A stretch of DNA of 64,000 nt from Demequina sp. B12 (GTDB taxonomy: Bacteria; Actinomycetota; Actinomycetes; Actinomycetales; Demequinaceae): assembly GCF_028823635.1 (NCBI RefSeq), contig NZ_JAPEHU010000001.1, positions 1 through 64,000 on the forward strand, given 5' to 3'. Below are positions 60,320-64,000 of this stretch, one piece after another; position 1 is the stretch's first letter, and every line of letters starts with the position of its first letter. Both the position numbers and the translations under genes were made by a program. The notes beneath the pieces were generated by a model, which saw only the letters and a list, made by a program, of their open reading frames with translations, was not told where the DNA came from and ran no database searches.

Positions 60320-60916
60320 ATGCCCCAACGTTCGCCACAGCACCACGAAGAACGGCGCGACCACATCCTCGCCGCCGCGCTACGCGTGTTCTCGCGCGAC
60401 GGATTCCAAGCCGCCTCGATGGCAGACATCATCGCGGAGGCGCAGGTATCAGCAGGCTCGATCTACCGCTACTTCCCCTCCAAAGCAGACCTCGCCGCCG
60501 CGGCAGGCAAATCCGTGTTCCTGCCCGCGAGCGCCCCACTGAGACAGATCATCGAATCCGGAGAAGTGGTACGTCCCACGGAAGCCATGGGACGCCTCTT
60601 CGCAGGGCTCATCGAACGCGCCACCGCAGGCGACACCGACTACACCGCACTCACCGTGGACGCCTGGGCCTACGCCCAACGCGACGAAGGCCTGCGCACC
60701 GAACTCGCAGAGGTCTACAACGGGATCCGCAACAACCTGCACATCCTCGTGACCCGTTGGCGCGACGCCGGCCACCTACCCGCGGATGCAGACACCTGGG
60801 GATTGACCATTGCGCTCGCCGCAGTCATGCCAGGACTCCTGTTGCAACGCCAAATGCTCGGCACAGTCGACGCTCCTGCCGCGCTCACGGCGTTCGCGGT
60901 ACACGCGGGGATCTAA
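60320..60916 (+). CDS. TetR-family transcriptional repressor
   Basis: The 198-aa protein has an N-terminal TetR helix-turn-helix (RDHILAAALRVFSRDGFQAASMADIIAEAQVSAGSIYRYFPSKADL) and a ligand-binding C-terminal half. It is divergent from the ABC export operon, and two palindromes lie between them, so it very probably represses both. The ATG at 60320 directly follows the second operator. Confidence 0.9.
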   Translation: MPQRSPQHHEERRDHILAAALRVFSRDGFQAASMADIIAEAQVSAGSIYRYFPSKADLAAAAGKSVFLPASAPLRQIIESGEVVRPTEAMGRLFAGLIERATAGDTDYTALTVDAWAYAQRDEGLRTELAEVYNGIRNNLHILVTRWRDAGHLPADADTWGLTIALAAVMPGLLLQRQMLGTVDAPAALTAFAVHAGI

Positions 60917-60938
60917 CGCCTCTCGCTGACGCGACTAC

Positions 60939-63116
60939 CTACCGCCCAGCGCCGGAAATCTTGAGCGCCTCCGGGATCTCCTGCACCTCACCCAGGACGT
61001 GCTGCGCGAGGAAGTGGAACACCGCCTCGTACCAGACCACCGCGTGCTGGGGGGTAAGGATCCAGTGGTTCTCATTCGGGAAGTACAGGAACCGGTGCGG
61101 CATCGAGCCGTCCGGAGCAGCGAAGTGCTCTGCCAGCTCTGCCCACAATCGCAGGCCCTCACCCACGGGAACGCGGTAATCCTTGTCACCGTGAATGACC
61201 AGCATGGGGCTCGTGATGTCCGCGACGGCGCGGTGCGGAGAATGCTCCACCATCGACTCCGGCGTGAAGATCGACTGCCAGTAGTCGGCGTGATCGGTGG
61301 TGGGACCGAACTGATCCAGCGCCCACAAACTGGCATGAGTCACAACCGCATTGAAACGGTCGGTGTGGCCGGCCACCCAGTTCGCCATGTAGCCACCAAA
61401 GGAGCCGCCCATGGCGGCGGTGCGCGTCTCGTCAATCTCCGGCCGGGCTTCCACCGCATCGGTGATGGTCATGAGATCCGTGAAGGGTTTGTGGCCCCAA
61501 CTGTTCCAGCCGCGCGCAATGAACTCCATGCCGTAGCCGGTGGACAGCGCGGGGTCGGGCAACAGCACCGCATAGCCGCGAGCCACAGCGAGCGCCGGGG
61601 ACCACCGCCACGACCATGCGTTCCACGACCCCAGCGGGCCTCCGTGGATCCACAACAGCAGTGGTGCCGGGCTCGCCTCGCTGGCGTCAGGCGGGGTGAG
61701 GAGCCAACCGCGCACGCGGGTACCGTCCTCCGCCTCGCATTCGACATCGGTCATGGTGACGTTCGCCGCCACCGCGGGTGCGGGGGTGCTGAGCTCCGTG
61801 ACGGTGGCGCCGTCTGAGTCGACGTCGATCCGCACGGGATGGGCGGGGCGCAGCCAGTTGGACCGCAGCGCGACCAGCGCTCCGGAGTGACGGTCCACCT
61901 GAACTGCCATGTACGCGTAGTCATCGGTGGTGAGGGCGGTCACGGAATCATCTGCGAGGTCCACCCGGAAGATGGGGGCACGGCCATTGTCATCCGCGGT
62001 CACGATGAGCGAGGCGCCATCCGCTGAGAACTGCAGCGATGACGGCCAACGGTCCCATGCGGACGCCACCTGCCGGGCGTCCGAGCCGTCAAGCGCGCTG
62101 ACCCACATCTCCACGTGGGTGGGACCGTCTGGGGTTGCCTTGACATTGCGGGTGTACGCAATGAGAGAGGCGTCCGGGCTCACCGCTGGCGCCTCGAAGT
62201 CCACGGCGACCTCGTCACGCAGCACCGTGAGTTCGCCGGTAGCCACCTCTACTGTCACCAGCGTCGCGTAAGAACTGCGTCCGTTCGCGACCGGATAGCT
62301 GACTACCGCAACAGTGCCGTCTGGGGTGAGCGCAGCAGCGGGCGCCGTCACCCACCGCATCGCCGCGGGCGTGAGGTCCGTGGGGCGCGGGAGATGTGCC
62401 GGGTACGGGCGTGGTTCCGCATCCTCGGTTGGGGCCGATGCCTGGGCTGGCTTGGCATGGCCGGGAACCTCGGGCGCGAGGCCAGCAAGGTCGATGGCGC
62501 AGATGTGCGTGTGGTCGGGGCCTAGGTCGTGATCCCAGTGGCGAATCGGATACGAGTCGTGCAGGATCGCCGCGACCGAGCGCTTGTCGCGCGTGGCACG
62601 CAACGCTGCATCGTTCTCCCAGGTATCTGCTGCGGGCATCACTCCTGCGGAGAACAACGCCACCGGAGCATCGGCCGCAACCGCGCTTAAGCCCCCGGCA
62701 CCTCCGGCCAAGGCGGAGACCGGGCGAGCCTCACCGCCCGCTGTGGGCAGGATCCATAGTTGTGGCTTCTCATCGTCACCGGCGCCGGGACGGGACGAGG
62801 AGAACAGCAGGTCCCCGTTGCTCAGGAACTGTGCACCGCCCTCACCCTTCGCCGAGCGCGTCAAGCGCACCGGAACGCCCTCGCCAGTGGCGGGCACCTC
62901 CCACAGCGAACGCTCATACGTGGTGCCGTCCTGGGACAACGATGCCACCGTCAACACCACGCGCGTGCCGTCCGGCGACAAGGCGGCGCCCTCGAGGCGC
63001 GGGATCGCGATGTAGTCGGTCAGGGCCGAGTACGCGGGAGCGTCGACGGCAGAAGCGTTCGTGGTGGAGGCGTTCGTGGTGGAAGCGTCGGTGGCAGAGG
63101 CGTCGGTGGCAGTCAC
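60939..63116 (-). CDS. S9 family peptidase (acylaminoacyl/prolyl oligopeptidase type)
   Basis: The 725-aa protein has an N-terminal beta-propeller of about 420 residues and a C-terminal alpha/beta hydrolase with the nucleophile elbow GGSFGGYMANW, then Asp in HGDKDYRVP and His in NENHW. It cleaves peptides from the N-terminus in the cytoplasm. The N-terminal 25 residues consist of TDAS/TTNAS repeats and may be an artefact of a start too far upstream; the conserved start is near YSALTDYIAIPRLEG. No signal peptide is seen. Confidence 0.88.
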   Translation of the reverse strand: MTATDASATDASTTNASTTNASAVDAPAYSALTDYIAIPRLEGAALSPDGTRVVLTVASLSQDGTTYERSLWEVPATGEGVPVRLTRSAKGEGGAQFLSNGDLLFSSSRPGAGDDEKPQLWILPTAGGEARPVSALAGGAGGLSAVAADAPVALFSAGVMPAADTWENDAALRATRDKRSVAAILHDSYPIRHWDHDLGPDHTHICAIDLAGLAPEVPGHAKPAQASAPTEDAEPRPYPAHLPRPTDLTPAAMRWVTAPAAALTPDGTVAVVSYPVANGRSSYATLVTVEVATGELTVLRDEVAVDFEAPAVSPDASLIAYTRNVKATPDGPTHVEMWVSALDGSDARQVASAWDRWPSSLQFSADGASLIVTADDNGRAPIFRVDLADDSVTALTTDDYAYMAVQVDRHSGALVALRSNWLRPAHPVRIDVDSDGATVTELSTPAPAVAANVTMTDVECEAEDGTRVRGWLLTPPDASEASPAPLLLWIHGGPLGSWNAWSWRWSPALAVARGYAVLLPDPALSTGYGMEFIARGWNSWGHKPFTDLMTITDAVEARPEIDETRTAAMGGSFGGYMANWVAGHTDRFNAVVTHASLWALDQFGPTTDHADYWQSIFTPESMVEHSPHRAVADITSPMLVIHGDKDYRVPVGEGLRLWAELAEHFAAPDGSMPHRFLYFPNENHWILTPQHAVVWYEAVFHFLAQHVLGEVQEIPEALKISGAGR

Positions 63117-63178
63117 CGCTCCACCGTAACCCGCCCGCCGCCCCCGACCTTTCCGCCGGCCACCACCCCATCCGCGTC

Positions 63179-63232
63179 AAATGGAGCCATCTTCCTGTTT
63201 CAGTTAGCTGAAACAACCAAATGGCTCCATTT
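63179..63232. repeat. Nested perfect inverted repeat
   Basis: The outer arms AAATGGAGCCAT (63179-63190) and ATGGCTCCATTT (63221-63232) enclose inner arms TGTTTCAG (63196-63203) and CTGAAACA (63208-63215) with a TTAG loop. The 5-nt internal spacers (CTTCC, ACCAA) are unpaired. It is AT-richer than the surroundings and lies between two minus-strand genes. It may be a terminator for the small membrane protein or a protein-binding cruciform. Confidence 0.75.
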
Positions 63233-63252
63233 GGCGGGTAGAGGTTGCGGGT

Positions 63253-63525
63253 TCAACTGGACAGGAGCAGCACCAGCAAGCCCGCAAACGCCACGGAGCC
63301 CACGAGTAGACCAAACATCCACGCTGTTGCACGCGCCCATTCATCGCCGCGGAGCAGGCCGCGCGCAATAGCGATTCCGCCGAGCGCCACGAGTAGGCCC
63401 ACGACAATGCCCAGGAGCCCGGCCCACATGGCTTCCCATTCGGCGGCGTTGGCCAACATCAGCAGGACGAGCGCACCACCTGCCACCACTCCGAGGGCAC
63501 CGATGCCCCATGCCACGACCTTCAT
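63253..63525 (-). CDS. Small membrane protein
   Basis: The 90-aa product has three membrane helices (about 5-25, 33-53, 68-88) with a short charged loop GLLRGDEWARA. No family is certain. It starts at the ATG with VVAWGIG. It lies between the nested inverted repeat and the PAP2 gene. Confidence 0.6.
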   Translation of the reverse strand: MKVVAWGIGALGVVAGGALVLLMLANAAEWEAMWAGLLGIVVGLLVALGGIAIARGLLRGDEWARATAWMFGLLVGSVAFAGLLVLLLSS

Positions 63526-63569
63526 ACCGGCACCCTAAACAGCGTGACGCGGGGAGACTGCCATGCGTG

Positions 63570-64000
63570 TCACTTTGCGTCCGAAATGTGACCCTTATCC
63601 GCTGTGGGACGGCTATCGAGCCAACGATCTGCACAGATCACGAGCCCCAACGTGAAGAGCCCCACGAACGCTCCCGCCAGGACGTCGGTGAGGAAGTGGT
63701 AGCCCAAGTACATCCGGGTAAACCCCACGGTGGTGATGATGAGGGCCGATGCGAGGGCCCAGCCCGCGAGTAGCCGCCGGGTTCTGCGGCGGCGCCACAG
63801 CAGGTAGCCCGTGACGAGGACGAGCGTGGCGGCACCAGTGGTGTGGCCGGATGGGAAGGAGAAGGACGTTTCGAGTCCGGGAACTGCTTGGACGTCTGCC
63901 GCGGGGCGCGCTCGCCCCACTGCCACTTTGGCGAGCAACGCCAATCCTGACGCGACGCCCATGGCGCCTATGAGCAGCAGCGGTTCGCGCCAACGCCGGG
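63570..64000 (-). CDS. PAP2-family phosphatase (5' end outside window)
   Basis: The visible part of at least 143 residues has the three PAP2 motifs: KVAVGRARP, PSGHTTGA and TRMYLGYHFLTDVLAG (with His nucleophile partner and Asp). The frame stays open from the ATG at 63962 to the window edge, so the true start is beyond it. It dephosphorylates membrane lipid phosphates or undecaprenyl pyrophosphate. Several membrane helices are present. Confidence 0.85.
   Translation of the reverse strand, partial: RRWREPLLLIGAMGVASGLALLAKVAVGRARPAADVQAVPGLETSFSFPSGHTTGAATLVLVTGYLLWRRRRTRRLLAGWALASALIITTVGFTRMYLGYHFLTDVLAGAFVGLFTLGLVICADRWLDSRPTADKGHISDAK

Larger units (their letters stand above)
19295..63752. 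repeat. Over-represented nonamer GGCCGATGC / GCATCGGCC, about 31 copies
   Basis: Counted by eye. GGCCGATGC starts at 19600, 20164, 26265, 27990, 32066, 38008, 41686, 43556, 49743, 49842, 49965, 55085, 57251, 60191, 62433 and 63744. Its complement starts at 19295, 21327, 23310, 28483, 30853, 34888, 37551, 41196, 45810, 50844, 51384, 54325, 54671, 59092 and 62668. Orientation is balanced (16 to 15). The island (1-18.6 kb) has one copy (12235). The longest gap, 45819-49742, covers the D-aminoacylase, IclR and RidA genes. Most copies encode Ala-Asp-Ala or Ala-Ser-Ala, but other frames and intergenic sites (55085, 60191) are also used. Confidence 0.7.

Overview
The window is high-GC actinobacterial DNA, most like a member of the Micrococcales. 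The indicators are a zinc-finger-free TopA with a Lys/Ala-rich tail, a Tad pilus cluster of the mycobacterial Rv3654c-Rv3659c type with a DUF4244 pilin, SigE-family ECF sigma factors, DUF4192 and DUF998 proteins, and frequent GTG starts with 4-base start/stop overlaps. No species name can be supported from sequence alone.

Region 1 (1-18.6 kb) is a stack of integrated elements on the 3' end of a tRNA-Thr(CGT) gene (18554-18629, minus strand). Three tyrosine recombinase genes each read into a hairpin terminator and then a copy of the tRNA 3' end (666-711, 6600-6640, 18554-18599). The middle unit (712-6640) is a compact actinomycete integrative-conjugative type element with a RepSA-like HUH initiator, a lipoprotein, a small HTH protein, an FtsK/Tra translocase and an integrase. 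The right unit (6641-18.55 kb) carries a serine-dehydrogenase-type protease with a tiny partner, an EcoRI-type adenine methyltransferase coupled to a DUF262-HNH nuclease (probable defence pair), a DUF932/DUF4192 module in which genes are preceded by terminator-like hairpins, an orphan integrase, an AEP-like primase with a zinc ribbon and an excisionase, and an XRE regulator with an integrase.

Region 2 (18.6-45 kb) is chromosomal backbone: a secreted tripeptidyl-peptidase-like hydrolase, holB-tmk, membrane and GDSL proteins, an oxidoreductase, two sigma-factor/anchored-protein pairs, topA, an inositol monophosphatase family gene, an NrdG-like radical SAM protein, a gene interrupted by an in-frame TGA, a class I methyltransferase, a coupled MFS transporter and M20 peptidase, aroD, and the proton-pumping pyrophosphatase hppA. 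A third sigma/anchored-protein pair follows at 42.9-45.3 kb. A 95-bp sequence occurs twice (36064 and 39111), at gene ends.

Region 3 (45.3-52.5 kb) is a Tad pilus locus on the minus strand (tadA, a fused tadB/tadC, a 57-aa pilin, two TadE-like genes) split by a plus-strand operon for D-amino acid derivatives (D-aminoacylase, IclR regulator, RidA, D-threonine aldolase-like enzyme).

Region 4 (52.6-64 kb) holds a HAD-IB phosphatase, an anchored hypothetical protein, acsA, an ABC export operon facing its own TetR repressor across two palindromic operators, an S9 peptidase, and the end of a PAP2 phosphatase. Across regions 2-4 the nonamer GGCCGATGC occurs about 31 times in 45 kb in both orientations, but only once in the 18.6-kb island. 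This distribution resembles a DNA uptake or other genome-identity word.
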